DNA of 64,000 nt from Herbidospora yilanensis (GCF_001570565.1 NZ_BBXE01000030.1:1-64000), one strand, 5' to 3'. Shown: positions 28,234 to 38,584, counted from the stretch's first letter. Translations and numbers: made by a program. Notes: generated by a model not told the origin, from the letters alone.

Positions 28234-31200
28234 ATGAGAGCTGACGACGTGGCTGACGACGTGGCTGACGACGTGATTGATGACGAGGGTGCCGGCACCG
28301 ACATCGCGATCGTCGGGATGTCGGGCCGGTTCCCCGGCGCCTCCGGAGTGGCCGAACTGTGGGCCGCCATCCGGGCCGGCCGATCCGGGGTGACCCGCTT
28401 CACCGACGAGGAGCTCAGGGCCGCCGGCGTGCCCGGGGAACTGCTCGCCGACCCCGGTTACGTGAAGGCCGGGGCCGTGATCGACGGAGTGGAGCTGTTC
28501 GACGCGGGCTTCTTCGGGTTCAGCCCGAAGGAGGCGCAGATCCTCGACCCGCAGCACCGGCTCTTCCTGGAGCACAGCTGGGAGGCGCTGGAGGACGCGG
28601 GCTGCGATCCCACCCGCTTCGACGGCGCGATCGGCGTCTTCGGCGGCTCGGCCTGGAGCTCCTACCTGCAGAACAACCTGGTGCCCAGCGAGATCGGCGC
28701 CGTCATGGGCGAGCTCGCGGTGGGGCTGGCCAACGACAAGGACTCCCTCACCACCCGGGTCTCGCACACGCTCGGCCTGTCCGGTCCCAGCTACTCCGTG
28801 CAGAGCTACTGCTCCACGTCGCTGGTCGCGATCTGCGCCGCCGCCAGCAGCCTGGCCGCCTTCGAGAGTGATCTCGCGCTGGCCGGCGGCGTGGCGGTTG
28901 GCGTGCCGCAGCGGGTCGGCTACCTCTACCAGCAGGGCGGCATCGCCCCGCCGGACGGCGAATGCCGCGCCTTCGACGCGGGCGGCCTCGGCGCGCCGCT
29001 CGGCAGCGGCGTCGGCGTGGTCGCGCTCCGCCGCCTGGAGGACGCGCTCGCCGACGGCGACCAGATCTACGCGGTCATCCGGGGCTGGGCGGTCAACAAC
29101 GACGCCGGTCGCAAGGTCGGCTTCACCGCGCCGGGCGTGCAGGGCCAGGCGGCCGTCATGGCCGAGGCGCTGGCCGCCGCCGGTCTGGCCCCGGCCGACA
29201 TCGACTACGTGGAGGCGCACGGCACCGGCACCGCGCTCGGCGACGCCGCCGAACTGGCCGCGCTCCAGCAGGTGTTCCAGGGCCAGAACCTGCTGATCGG
29301 CTCGGTCAAGCCCAACGTCGGCCACCTCGACCGGGCCGCCGGCGTCACCAACCTGATCAAGGCGGCGCTCGCGCTCCGGCACGGCGAGATCCCGCCGACC
29401 CGCAACCTGTCCACGCCGAACGCGCAGCTCAGCGCGGGAGAGGCCCGGCTCGACGTGGTCACCGCCCTGCGCGCGTGGCCGCACGGGGCGGGCCGGACCC
29501 GGCGGGCCGGGGTCAGCGCCTTCGGCATCGGCGGCACCAACGCCCACGTCGTGCTGGAGGAGGCCCCGCCGCTCTCCCGGCCGGCGGACACGTCCCGGCC
29601 GCAGCTCCTCATCTGGTCGGCCCGCTCGGCGAAGGCCGCCGACGAGCTGACCGCCCGTCTCGCCGACCACCTCGCCGACACGCCCGACCTGCGGCTCGGC
29701 GACGTCGCCCACACCCTGCGGGCCGGCCGCCGCGTCTTCGAGCACCGCCGGTTCCTGGTCGCCGCCACGGCCGGGGAGGCCGTCGCCGGGATGCGGGACA
29801 CCGGCGTGCAGGGGCGCGCGGAGAGCCGCGGCGACCGCCCGGTCGGCTTCCTGATCCCGGGCACCGGCGAGCAGTACCCCGGCCTGGCCGAAGACCTCTA
29901 CACCACCGAACCCGCGTTCCGGGCCGCTCTGGACGAGTGCCGCGCGATCCTGCGCGCCCGGATGAACGGCGCCGACCCGCTGGAGGAGATGCTCCGCCCC
30001 CGCGACACCCGTTCGGGAGGCGGCCTCGGCGCCCTTCTCGGCCGCGACGCCGCCGCCTCCGGTCCGATGCCGACCACGCTGCTGCACCCCGCGCTGTTCT
30101 CCGTCGAGTACGCCCTGGCCAGGACCCTCATCGGCTGGGGTGTCACACCGGCCGTGCTGGCCGGGTACAGCCTCGGCGAATACGTCGCCGCCTGCCTGGC
30201 CGGGGTGCTCTCGCTGGAGTCCGCGCTCGCGCTGGTCGCGCACCGGGCCACGCTGATCGACACGCTGCCCGAGGGCGCGATGAGCGCGGTCCCGCTCGGC
30301 GCGGCCGACCTGGCCGCCAGGATCACGCGCGCCGGCGTCGCGGGGATCGACGTGGCCGCCGAGAACGGCCCCGACCTGACCGTGCTCGCGGGCGAGCCCG
30401 CCGCCATGGAGGCGGTCCGGGCGCTGCTGGCGGCCGACGGGATCCCGTGCCGCCCGCTCGCCACCGGGCACGCCTTCCACTCCCGGATGATGGAGCCGGT
30501 CCGCGCCGGGCTGACGGCCTGGATCGCCGCCAACATCGAGTTGTCCGGGCCGCGCATCCCGTACGTGTCGAACGTCACCGGCGAGCTGATCACCGAGGCG
30601 CAGGCCACCGACCCCGGCTACTGGGCCGAGCACATGTGCGCGCCGGTCAGGTTCGACGCCATGCTGGGCACGCTGCTGGCCCAGGGCGACCACGCCCTGG
30701 TGGAGCTGGGCCCCGGCCAGTCGCTGGGCGCGATGGTCCGGGCGCACCGTGACTGCCCGCGCGAGCGCTGGCCGCTGGTCGTCTCCACCCTCCCGGCCGC
30801 CGCCGACCCGCGCCCGGCCGGGTCCGTGCTCGCCGAGGCCGTCGGGCGGCTCTGGCTGGCCGGCGCCCCGATCGACTGGCCCGGCTACCGGCAGGACCGG
30901 CCGGCCGCCAAGGTCGGGCTGCCCACCTACCCCTTCCAGCGGGAGCGCTACTGGATCGACGCCCCGGCCGGGCGTCCCGCCGAGGCGCCGCGCCTGGCGG
31001 CCGAACCCGACCATGACCACGTTCAGCTTCTGGAGTCCCGCTGGGCCGCCGAGGCGCTGCCCGCGGAAACGCACACCATCGGCCGTCACGTCCTGTTCGC
31101 CGACGGCACCGGGGTCGCCGACGCGCTGGCCCGGTCGCTCCGCGCCGACGGCGGCGAGGTGGTGACCGTACGGGCGGGCGCCTCGTTCGCCGAGATCCCC

Positions 31201-34200
31201 GGCGGTTTCACCGTCGACCCCGCCTCGGCCGCCGACCACGTCGCGCTGGCCCGGCGGCTGGCCGAGGGCGGCCCCGTCGTCGTGGCCGACCTCCGTCTCC
31301 TCGACCCTCACGACGGCCCGGACGGCCGGGCCGTGGTGCCGCTGGCCCGCCTGCTGGACGCCTTCGGCGACGAAGGCGGCGAGAGCACCCGGGTCGTCGT
31401 CGCCACGCTGGGCGGCCAGGCGGTCGCGCCGGGGGAGCACGCCGACCCGGCCCAGGCGGCCGCGGCGACGTTGCCGATCACCGGCAACCAGGAGTACCTG
31501 GCCCTCGACTGCCGGGGTGTGGACCTGGATCCGCGCGCGAGCGCCGCCGGTCACGCCGACGCCCTGGCCGCCGAGCTGCGGGGCACGTCGGCCGACGTCC
31601 TCGTCGCCTACCGGAACGGCCGCCGCCACGTGCGGGAGTTCGTCCCGGCCGCCGCGGCCAAGGCCCACACCGGCGTGCGCCCCGGCGGCACGTACCTGAT
31701 CACCGGCGGCCTCGGCGACGTCGGCCTGCTCGTCGGGGAGCACCTGATCCGGGCCGGCGCGGGCCGGCTGGTCCTGACCAGCCGGAGCGGCCCGCGCGGC
31801 GACGCCGCGGAGCGGCTGCGCGCGCTCGGCGCGGAGGTGCTCACCCCCCGCGTCGACGTCACCGACGCCGGCGCGATGCGCGCGATGCTCGCCGGCGTGG
31901 GCCGGGTCGACGGGGTGGTGCACGCCGCCGCCGAGACCGGGCCCGACACGTTCCTCCCGCTCCGGGACGTCACCGAGGCCGCCGTCGCGCGCCACTTCGG
32001 CGCGAAGGTCACCGGCGCCCGCGTGCTGGCGGCAGTGCTTGAGGGGCACGAGCCGGACTTCTGCGTGTTGTTCTCGTCCACCTCCGCCATCCTGGGCGGC
32101 ATCGCGTTCGGCAGCTACTCGGCCGCCAACGCCGCGCTCACCGCCCTGGCCCGGCGGCCGGGATGGCTGGCCGCGAGCTGGGACACCTGGTCGGTCACGC
32201 TGGAGCGCCTCGACGGCGGGATGGGCGCCGGCATGGCCGCCCACTCGATGACCGCGGCCGAGTCCCTGGCCGCGCTCGACCAGGTGATCGCGATCGGGAG
32301 GCCGGCCGTCGTGGTGGCCGCGGGCGGCCTGGCCGACCGGCTGCCGAAGGTCGCCGCCGGGCCCGCCCCGGCGCACGCCGCCGAGCGTTTCCCCCGGCCC
32401 GAGCTGCCGCAGCCCTACAGCCCGCCGCTGACCGGCACCGAGCGCGCGCTGGCCGAGTTGTGGTCGGAGGTGCTGGGCGTCGAGCCCGTCGGCACCCGCG
32501 ACAACTTCTTCGACCTCGGCGGGAACTCGCTGGTCGCGCTCCAGATGCTGGCGCTGGTCAAGAAACGCTTCGGGGTCGCCGTCCCGACGGTGCTGCTCTT
32601 CGAGGCCCCGACCGTCAACCGGCTGGCGGCCATCCTCGACGAACGCGGCGCCACGGCCTCCCCGGTCAAGCCCGCCGCCAAGCCGCCCGCCAGGCCCGCC
32701 GTCCCCGTCGCGGCGACCCGGGACGACGACGACCGGCGGATCGCCATCGTCGGCATGGCCGGCCGGTTCCCCGGCGCCGGCGACGTGGACGCCTTCTGGC
32801 GCAACCTCCGCGACGGCGTCGAGTCGATCAGCTTCTTCACCCCGGAGGAGCTCAGGGCGGCCGGCGTCGACGAGGCCCTCGTCCACGACCCCGCGTACGT
32901 GCCCGCCCGCCCGGTCCTGGACGACGTCGCCGGCTTCGACGCCCAGTTCTTCGGCATCAGCCCCCGCATGGCCGCCCTCACCGACCCGCAGCAGCGCCTG
33001 TTCCTCGAAGTCTGCTGGGAGGCCCTGGAGCACGCCGGCTACGGCGCCCCCGGCCACCGCGGCCGGGTCGGCGTCTACGGCGGCGCCAACATCAGCACCT
33101 ACCTCCTCCACATGGGCGACCGCCTGCTGCGCGAGGACGAGGACGTCAGCCACTACGAGATCATCATGGGCAACGACAAGGACGCCCTCACCACCACCGT
33201 CTCCTACCTCTTCGACCTGCACGGCCCGAGCGTCGCCGTCCAGACGTTCTGCTCCACCTCCCTGGTCGCCACCCACCTCGCGGTGCAGAGCCTGCGCGCG
33301 GGAGACTGCGAGATGGCCCTGGCCGGAGGGGTCTCGATCCGCGTCCCGGACAAGGTCGGCCACGTCTTCGGCCCCGGCGGCATGGAGTCGCCCGACGGCC
33401 ACGTCCGCACCTTCGACGCGCAGGCCAGAGGGAGCATGTTCGGCGACGGGGCCGCCGTGGTCCTGCTCAAGCGCCTGTCGGACGCGATCAGGGACGGCGA
33501 CCACGTCTGGGCCGTGATCCGCGGCTCCGCGATGAACAACGACGGCGCGCTCAAGGTCGGCTACACCGCGCCCAGCGTGGTCGGCCAGGCCAGGGTGATC
33601 GCCGACGCGATGGCCGACGCCGGGGTCACCGGTGAGGACATCAGCTACATCGAGGCGCACGGCACCGCCACCGAACTGGGCGACCCGATCGAGGTGGCCG
33701 CGCTGACCCGCGCGTTCGGCCCGACCGAGGAGACGCGCTACTGCCCGATCGGCTCGGTCAAGACCAACGTCGGCCACCTGGACCGCGCGGCCGGCGCGAG
33801 CGGCCTGATCAAGACCTCGTACGCCCTGACGAACCAGCTCATTCCGGCGAGCCTGCACTACACGGCCCCCAACCCCGAGATCGACTTCGACAACAGCCCC
33901 TTCTACGTGAACGCCGAGCTCTCCCCGTGGCGGACCCGCGACGGCCGGCCGAGGATCGCCGGGCTCAACTCGCTCGGGATGGGCGGCACCAACGTGCACA
34001 TGGTCATCGAGGAGGCCCCGGCGCGGCCCGCGCGCGTCGAGGACGAGAAGGGCCGCCGCCACCAGATCCTGCCGGTCTCGGCCCGCAACGCCGTCGCCGC
34101 CGAGCAGGCCGCCCGGCGGCTCGGCGAGCACCTGGCCGCCGCCTCCGGCACCCGGCTGGCGGACGCCGCGTACACGCTCCAGGTGGGCCGCAAGACGTTC

Positions 34201-37200
34201 GAGCACCGCAAGGTCATCGTCGCCACCACCACCGCCGACGCCGCCCGGATCCTCACCGGCGAAGCGGCCCAGGACGGACTGCTCTCCCGGGTCGACACCG
34301 TGCAGGGCCGTCAGGCGGCGTTCCTGTTCGCGGGCGTCGGCGAGCAGTACCCGGGCATGGTCACCGAGATCTACCGGCGCGAACCCGCGTTCCGCGCGGC
34401 CCTGGACGAATGCCTTGAGGTGCTGGCCGGACCGCTCGACGGCGTCGACCTGCCCGGCCTGGTCGCCGGCGGGCGCGGCGCGGGCGACGACCTGGCCGTC
34501 CTGCTCGGCCGGGCCGAGGCCGGGGCGGGGGACGGCCGGGCTGGCACGCTGCGGCGCACCGAGATCGCCCAGCCGGCCCTCTTCGCCGTCGAGTACGCCC
34601 TGGCCCGCACCCTGATGGCCTGGGGTGTCCAGCCCCGGCTGATGCTCGGCTACAGCCTCGGCGAGTACGTCGCGGCCTGCCTGGCGGGTGTGTTCTCGCT
34701 GCCGGACGCGATCGCCCTGGTCGCGCACCGGGCCAAGCTGATCGGGGCGATGCCCGCCGGGTCCATGGTGGCCGTCTCGATGTCCGCCGAGGACGTGCGC
34801 CGCAGGTTCCGGCTGGAGCGGCGCGGCCTGGACGTCGCCGCCGTCAACGGCCCGCAGGCCTCGGTCGTGGCCGGGCCGCCGGAGGAGATGGCGCGGCTCG
34901 TCGCCGAACTGCGCCGGGCCGAGATCCCGTGCCGGGCGCTGGACACCACGCACGCGTTCCACTCCCGGATGCTCCAGCCGGTCGCCGGCGAGCTGACCGA
35001 CTGGGTGAAGGCCAACATCCGGCTGAACCCGCCGGAGCTTCCCTACATCTCCAATCTGACGGGCGAGCTCGCCGACGCCGACCAGGTCTGCGACCCGGGT
35101 TACTGGGCCGAGCACATGTGCGGGACGGTGCGGTTCGGGGCGGGCGTCGAGACGCTGCTGGCCGACCCCGAGCTGGCCGTGGTCGAGATCGGGCCCGGTC
35201 AGTCGCTCGGCGCGCTGGTCCGCGGGGCGGGCTGCCCGCCGCGGCGGTGGCCGCTGATCCTGCACGCGCTGCCCGGCGCGAGCGACCGGCGGCCGGACGA
35301 CGAGGTGCTGGCCGGGTGCCTGGCCCGCCTCTGGCTGGTCGGCGCGGAGCTGGACTGGAACGCCTACCACGGGCGGTTGCCCGAGGCCGGGACCGCCGGC
35401 CTGCCGGGCCGGATCCCGCTGCCGACCTACCCGTTCCAGCGGCGCCGCTACTGGATCGAGGGCACACCGGCTGTGGCCGGGCCGAAGGCGGGCCAGCAGG
35501 CCAAGCCGGCGGCCCTGGACGGCGGCAACCTGTTCGACGCGATCGCCGGGCTGCCCAAGCTGCCCGAGGAACAGTGGCTCCACCTGCCGGTCTGGCGGCA
35601 GACGGCGGCCCCCGCGCCCAGCGTGGACCAGCCCCGCTCGTGGCTCGTCTTCACCCGCGAGGGGGCGGCCGACGAGGTGACGGCCGAACTCGCCGCGACC
35701 GGCGCGACCGTCATCCCGGTCCGCCCCGGCGGGGGCTACGCCGCCACCGGCGGCGGCCACACGGTCCGCCCGGGAAGCGTGGCCGACGCACTCGCCCTCC
35801 TGCGCGAGCTGCGCGCCGCCGGCCACGGGCTCGACCGGGTCCTGCACCTGTGGACCCTGGAGCCCGGCGACGACACCGTCGAGTACGGCCTGCACACCCT
35901 GGTCGCCCTGGCGAGGGCGGCGGGCGAGTCCGGCGTCGACGGCTGGTCGCTGGACATCGCGGTCTCCGGCACCCAGGAGGTCCTCCCCGGCGAGGTCCGC
36001 AACCCCGACGGCTCGACGTTGATCGGCCCGTCGCTGGTGATCCCGCTGGAGTACCCGAGGGTCACCACCCGTTTCATCGACGTCGACACCCCCTCCGGCC
36101 TGGTCGCCGAGCTGGCCCGCCCGCAGACGGACCGGATCGTGGCGCTCCGCCGGGGACGCCGCCACCTTCCCGGCTACGAGATCATGGCCACCCCCGAGGC
36201 GTCCCCCGAGGCCGCCCGGCTGCGCGACGGCGGCGTCTACCTGATCACCGGTGGCCTCGGCGGCATCGCGCTCGGCCTGGCCGAACGTCTGGCCCGCGAC
36301 GTCAAGGCCCGGCTCGTCCTGCTCGGCCGGTCCGGCCTGTCGGACCGGGACGAGGCCGCCCGTCGCCGCAGCGCCCAGGTCCAGGCCATCCGAGACCTCG
36401 GCGGCGAGGTCGAGATCGTGGTCGGCGACGTGTCGGATCCGGCCGCGGTGAAGCGGGCGGTGGACACGGCGATCGAGCGGTTCGGCGCGCTCCACGGCGT
36501 CCTGCACGCGGCCGGGCTCCCGGCCATGGGCCTGATGCAGTTCAAGCGCCCGAAGGAGCTGGACGCCGTGCTCGCCCCCAAGATCGCCGGAACGCGGGCG
36601 CTGGCCGAAGCCCTCCGCGTCGGCGAGCCCGGCGAGATCGAGCTGGACTTCCTGGCGCTGTTCTCCTCGATCACCTCCGCCACCGGCGGCGGCCCCGGCC
36701 AGGTGGACTACTGCGCCGCCAACGCCTACCTGGACGGCTACGCGCTGCGACTGGCCGCGACCGGCCGCAACGTCGTCTCGATCGACTGGGGCGAGTGGAC
36801 CTGGAACGCCTGGGAGGCCGGCCTGGCCGGCTACGACGAAGGTCTCCAGACCTTCTTCAGGGAGAACCGGGCCAGGGTCGGCATCGGCTTCGAGGAGGGG
36901 TACCGCTCGTTGCTGCGCGCCCTGGCCGGCGGCGAACCCCGGGTGATCGTCTCCACCCAGGACTTCGAGACCGTCGTCACCGGCAGCGCGCTGTTCAACC
37001 TGGAGGCGGTGACCGCGCCCGCCGGGGCCGGCGCCGCCGGGGACCGGCATCCCCGGCCCGAGCTGGTCACGCCCTACCAGGAGCCGTCCGGGCCGAGGGA
37101 GGAGGCCATCGCGGTCATCTGGGGCGACGCGCTCCGCCTCGACCAGATCGGGGTGCTCGACAACTTCTTCGAACTGGGCGGCAACTCGCTGCTGGGCGTC

Positions 37201-37422
37201 AGCATCGTGGCCGCCCTGCGCCGCGAGTTCGCCCTCGCCGAGCTCCCGCCACACATCTTGTACGAGGCGCCGACCGTGGCCGCGCTCGCCGTGACCATCG
37301 AGGCCCTCACCTCGGGACCCGCACCGGCGTCGGGGACGGCGGCCGAGAACGGGGGCAGCCACGTCCGCGCTCAGCTCCGCCGTTCGGGCCTGGAGTCGTC
37401 GGCCTCCCGCCGGCGCCGATGA
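28234..37422 (+). CDS. Type I PKS E: modules 5 and 6 (two KS-AT-KR-ACP)
   Basis: This 3062-residue bimodular protein has an ATG 9 bases after GAGG. An in-frame GTG at 28219 that overlaps the PKS D stop is an alternative start. The N-terminus is acidic, with ADDV repeated three times. Module 5 has a KS with C193 in SYCSTSL, an AT with GYSLG (S646) and HAFH (746-749), a KR with TGGLGDVG near 1156 and Y1295, and a carrier with GGNSL (S1432). Module 6 has a KS from about 1501 with C1673 in TFCSTSL, an AT with GYSLG (S2141) and HAFH (2240-2243), a KR with TGGLGGIA near 2674 and Y2826, and a carrier with GGNSL (S2985). Neither module has a DH, ER or methyltransferase, so both should leave hydroxyls. 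The AT substrate (malonyl or hydroxymalonyl) is not certain. The C-terminus ends in a basic tail (RAQLRRSGLESSASRRRR) and no thioesterase. Confidence 0.93.
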   Translation: MRADDVADDVADDVIDDEGAGTDIAIVGMSGRFPGASGVAELWAAIRAGRSGVTRFTDEELRAAGVPGELLADPGYVKAGAVIDGVELFDAGFFGFSPKEAQILDPQHRLFLEHSWEALEDAGCDPTRFDGAIGVFGGSAWSSYLQNNLVPSEIGAVMGELAVGLANDKDSLTTRVSHTLGLSGPSYSVQSYCSTSLVAICAAASSLAAFESDLALAGGVAVGVPQRVGYLYQQGGIAPPDGECRAFDAGGLGAPLGSGVGVVALRRLEDALADGDQIYAVIRGWAVNNDAGRKVGFTAPGVQGQAAVMAEALAAAGLAPADIDYVEAHGTGTALGDAAELAALQQVFQGQNLLIGSVKPNVGHLDRAAGVTNLIKAALALRHGEIPPTRNLSTPNAQLSAGEARLDVVTALRAWPHGAGRTRRAGVSAFGIGGTNAHVVLEEAPPLSRPADTSRPQLLIWSARSAKAADELTARLADHLADTPDLRLGDVAHTLRAGRRVFEHRRFLVAATAGEAVAGMRDTGVQGRAESRGDRPVGFLIPGTGEQYPGLAEDLYTTEPAFRAALDECRAILRARMNGADPLEEMLRPRDTRSGGGLGALLGRDAAASGPMPTTLLHPALFSVEYALARTLIGWGVTPAVLAGYSLGEYVAACLAGVLSLESALALVAHRATLIDTLPEGAMSAVPLGAADLAARITRAGVAGIDVAAENGPDLTVLAGEPAAMEAVRALLAADGIPCRPLATGHAFHSRMMEPVRAGLTAWIAANIELSGPRIPYVSNVTGELITEAQATDPGYWAEHMCAPVRFDAMLGTLLAQGDHALVELGPGQSLGAMVRAHRDCPRERWPLVVSTLPAAADPRPAGSVLAEAVGRLWLAGAPIDWPGYRQDRPAAKVGLPTYPFQRERYWIDAPAGRPAEAPRLAAEPDHDHVQLLESRWAAEALPAETHTIGRHVLFADGTGVADALARSLRADGGEVVTVRAGASFAEIPGGFTVDPASAADHVALARRLAEGGPVVVADLRLLDPHDGPDGRAVVPLARLLDAFGDEGGESTRVVVATLGGQAVAPGEHADPAQAAAATLPITGNQEYLALDCRGVDLDPRASAAGHADALAAELRGTSADVLVAYRNGRRHVREFVPAAAAKAHTGVRPGGTYLITGGLGDVGLLVGEHLIRAGAGRLVLTSRSGPRGDAAERLRALGAEVLTPRVDVTDAGAMRAMLAGVGRVDGVVHAAAETGPDTFLPLRDVTEAAVARHFGAKVTGARVLAAVLEGHEPDFCVLFSSTSAILGGIAFGSYSAANAALTALARRPGWLAASWDTWSVTLERLDGGMGAGMAAHSMTAAESLAALDQVIAIGRPAVVVAAGGLADRLPKVAAGPAPAHAAERFPRPELPQPYSPPLTGTERALAELWSEVLGVEPVGTRDNFFDLGGNSLVALQMLALVKKRFGVAVPTVLLFEAPTVNRLAAILDERGATASPVKPAAKPPARPAVPVAATRDDDDRRIAIVGMAGRFPGAGDVDAFWRNLRDGVESISFFTPEELRAAGVDEALVHDPAYVPARPVLDDVAGFDAQFFGISPRMAALTDPQQRLFLEVCWEALEHAGYGAPGHRGRVGVYGGANISTYLLHMGDRLLREDEDVSHYEIIMGNDKDALTTTVSYLFDLHGPSVAVQTFCSTSLVATHLAVQSLRAGDCEMALAGGVSIRVPDKVGHVFGPGGMESPDGHVRTFDAQARGSMFGDGAAVVLLKRLSDAIRDGDHVWAVIRGSAMNNDGALKVGYTAPSVVGQARVIADAMADAGVTGEDISYIEAHGTATELGDPIEVAALTRAFGPTEETRYCPIGSVKTNVGHLDRAAGASGLIKTSYALTNQLIPASLHYTAPNPEIDFDNSPFYVNAELSPWRTRDGRPRIAGLNSLGMGGTNVHMVIEEAPARPARVEDEKGRRHQILPVSARNAVAAEQAARRLGEHLAAASGTRLADAAYTLQVGRKTFEHRKVIVATTTADAARILTGEAAQDGLLSRVDTVQGRQAAFLFAGVGEQYPGMVTEIYRREPAFRAALDECLEVLAGPLDGVDLPGLVAGGRGAGDDLAVLLGRAEAGAGDGRAGTLRRTEIAQPALFAVEYALARTLMAWGVQPRLMLGYSLGEYVAACLAGVFSLPDAIALVAHRAKLIGAMPAGSMVAVSMSAEDVRRRFRLERRGLDVAAVNGPQASVVAGPPEEMARLVAELRRAEIPCRALDTTHAFHSRMLQPVAGELTDWVKANIRLNPPELPYISNLTGELADADQVCDPGYWAEHMCGTVRFGAGVETLLADPELAVVEIGPGQSLGALVRGAGCPPRRWPLILHALPGASDRRPDDEVLAGCLARLWLVGAELDWNAYHGRLPEAGTAGLPGRIPLPTYPFQRRRYWIEGTPAVAGPKAGQQAKPAALDGGNLFDAIAGLPKLPEEQWLHLPVWRQTAAPAPSVDQPRSWLVFTREGAADEVTAELAATGATVIPVRPGGGYAATGGGHTVRPGSVADALALLRELRAAGHGLDRVLHLWTLEPGDDTVEYGLHTLVALARAAGESGVDGWSLDIAVSGTQEVLPGEVRNPDGSTLIGPSLVIPLEYPRVTTRFIDVDTPSGLVAELARPQTDRIVALRRGRRHLPGYEIMATPEASPEAARLRDGGVYLITGGLGGIALGLAERLARDVKARLVLLGRSGLSDRDEAARRRSAQVQAIRDLGGEVEIVVGDVSDPAAVKRAVDTAIERFGALHGVLHAAGLPAMGLMQFKRPKELDAVLAPKIAGTRALAEALRVGEPGEIELDFLALFSSITSATGGGPGQVDYCAANAYLDGYALRLAATGRNVVSIDWGEWTWNAWEAGLAGYDEGLQTFFRENRARVGIGFEEGYRSLLRALAGGEPRVIVSTQDFETVVTGSALFNLEAVTAPAGAGAAGDRHPRPELVTPYQEPSGPREEAIAVIWGDALRLDQIGVLDNFFELGGNSLLGVSIVAALRREFALAELPPHILYEAPTVAALAVTIEALTSGPAPASGTAAENGGSHVRAQLRRSGLESSASRRRR
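28240..28275 (+). repeat. 12-bp tandem repeat x3 encoding the acidic N-terminus of PKS E
   Basis: GCTGACGACGTG occurs three times in tandem and encodes Ala-Asp-Asp-Val each time. It builds the acidic tail that could pair with the basic C-terminus of PKS D. Confidence 0.9.
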
Positions 37423-37463
37423 GCGCCATCCGTCAGCACGACAACCAGAGAAACGGAGAGGTC

Positions 37464-38312
37464 ATGACAGTTATCGGTGTGGTGGGCGCCGGCGTGATGG
37501 GCGTCGGCGTGGCCCAGAACCTGGCCCAGACCGGCCACGATGTGGTCCTGGTGGACAAGGACGAGGAGATCCTCGCCGCCGCCCGCGCCACCATCTGGCG
37601 CAACGCCAGGATGAGCCGCCTGATGGGCGGCCCGGCCCTGGACCCCGATGACGTGTTGTCCCGGATCACCACCGCGGTGGGCGCCGAGGCGGTCGCCAAG
37701 GCCGACGTCGTCATCGAGAACGTGACGGAGAACTGGGACGTCAAGCGGTCGGTCTACGAGACGATGGACGCGGTCTGCGGGCCGGACACCATCTTCGTCG
37801 TCAACACCTCCGCGATCCCGATCACCAAGGTCGCCGCCGTCACCGGCCGCCCCGACAAGGTGGTCGGGGTGCACTTCATGAACCCGGTCCCGGCCAAGCC
37901 GGCGTGCGAGCTGATCCCCGGCTTCCACACGACCGCCGAGACCGTCGAGCGGGTCCGCGACCTGCTGTCGGCGATGGGCAAGAAGGCCATCGACGTCAAG
38001 GACGCCTGCGGGTTCGTCTCCAACCGGGTCCTGATGCTCACCGTGAACGAGGCCGCGTTCCTCGTCCACGAGGGCGTCGCCACCGCCGAGTCGGTCGACG
38101 AGGTGTTCCGGAGCTGTTTCGGCCACCCGATGGGCCCGCTGGAGACGGCCGACCTGATCGGGGTCGACACCATCCTCTACAGCGTGGAGGTGCTCTACGA
38201 GCACTACGCCGACAGCAAGTACCGCCCTTGCCCGCTGCTCAAGCAGATGACCGACGCGGGCCTGCACGGCCGCAAGTCGGGCCGCGGTTTCTACACCTAC
38301 GACGCCAAGTAA
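37464..38312 (+). CDS. 3-hydroxyacyl-CoA dehydrogenase-like (FkbK-type) for hydroxymalonyl-ACP
   Basis: This 282-residue protein belongs to the 3-hydroxybutyryl-CoA dehydrogenase family. The Rossmann motif GAGVMGVG is at the very N-terminus, followed by VIENVTENWDVKR, NTSAIPITK, the VGVHFMNPVP catalytic-His segment and DACGFVSNRV. The start at 37464 is chosen for its GGAGAGG site. An ATG at 37419 overlapping the PKS E stop would add 15 residues with no homology. In the FK520 pathway the FkbK enzyme oxidises the C3 hydroxyl of glyceryl-ACP. The following three genes complete that route. Gene order K-J-I-H matches the known cassette, and no O-methyltransferase is present, so hydroxymalonyl-ACP rather than methoxymalonyl-ACP is the likely end product. 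Confidence 0.9.
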   Translation: MTVIGVVGAGVMGVGVAQNLAQTGHDVVLVDKDEEILAAARATIWRNARMSRLMGGPALDPDDVLSRITTAVGAEAVAKADVVIENVTENWDVKRSVYETMDAVCGPDTIFVVNTSAIPITKVAAVTGRPDKVVGVHFMNPVPAKPACELIPGFHTTAETVERVRDLLSAMGKKAIDVKDACGFVSNRVLMLTVNEAAFLVHEGVATAESVDEVFRSCFGHPMGPLETADLIGVDTILYSVEVLYEHYADSKYRPCPLLKQMTDAGLHGRKSGRGFYTYDAK

Positions 38313-38334
38313 GCGATCCCCGAAGGAGCCAGAT

Positions 38335-38583
38335 ATGTCCGGCAACGCCAAGGAACAGATCCTCGACTTCGTGCGCGCCCGCTACCCGCAGGCGGACATC
38401 GACGAGACCCAGGACATCTTCGCCCTGGGCTTCGTGAACTCGCTGTTCGCCATGGAGCTGGTGATGTTCATCGAGAAGACCTTCGAGGTCACCATCCCCA
38501 ACGACGAACTGAAGATCGACAACTTCCGGACCGCCAACACCATGGCGGAGCTGGTGGACCGGCTTTCCCCCGCGCGGGTCTGA
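38335..38583 (+). CDS. Discrete acyl carrier protein (FkbJ-type)
   Basis: This 82-residue free carrier protein has its phosphopantetheine serine in LGFVNSLFAMELV (S36). The ATG follows AAGGAG. It is flanked by the dehydrogenase and the acyl-CoA-dehydrogenase-like gene, with one base to the next start. In the FkbH pathway the glyceryl group is loaded on such a carrier and stays tethered through both oxidations until an AT transfers the finished extender unit. Confidence 0.92.
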   Translation: MSGNAKEQILDFVRARYPQADIDETQDIFALGFVNSLFAMELVMFIEKTFEVTIPNDELKIDNFRTANTMAELVDRLSPARV

Positions 38584-38584
38584 G

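Noticed and set aside
27958-37362. Antisense open frame of 3134 codons opposite PKS E
   Set aside because: It is a shadow of PKS E for the same reason; no recognisable protein motifs or ribosome site.
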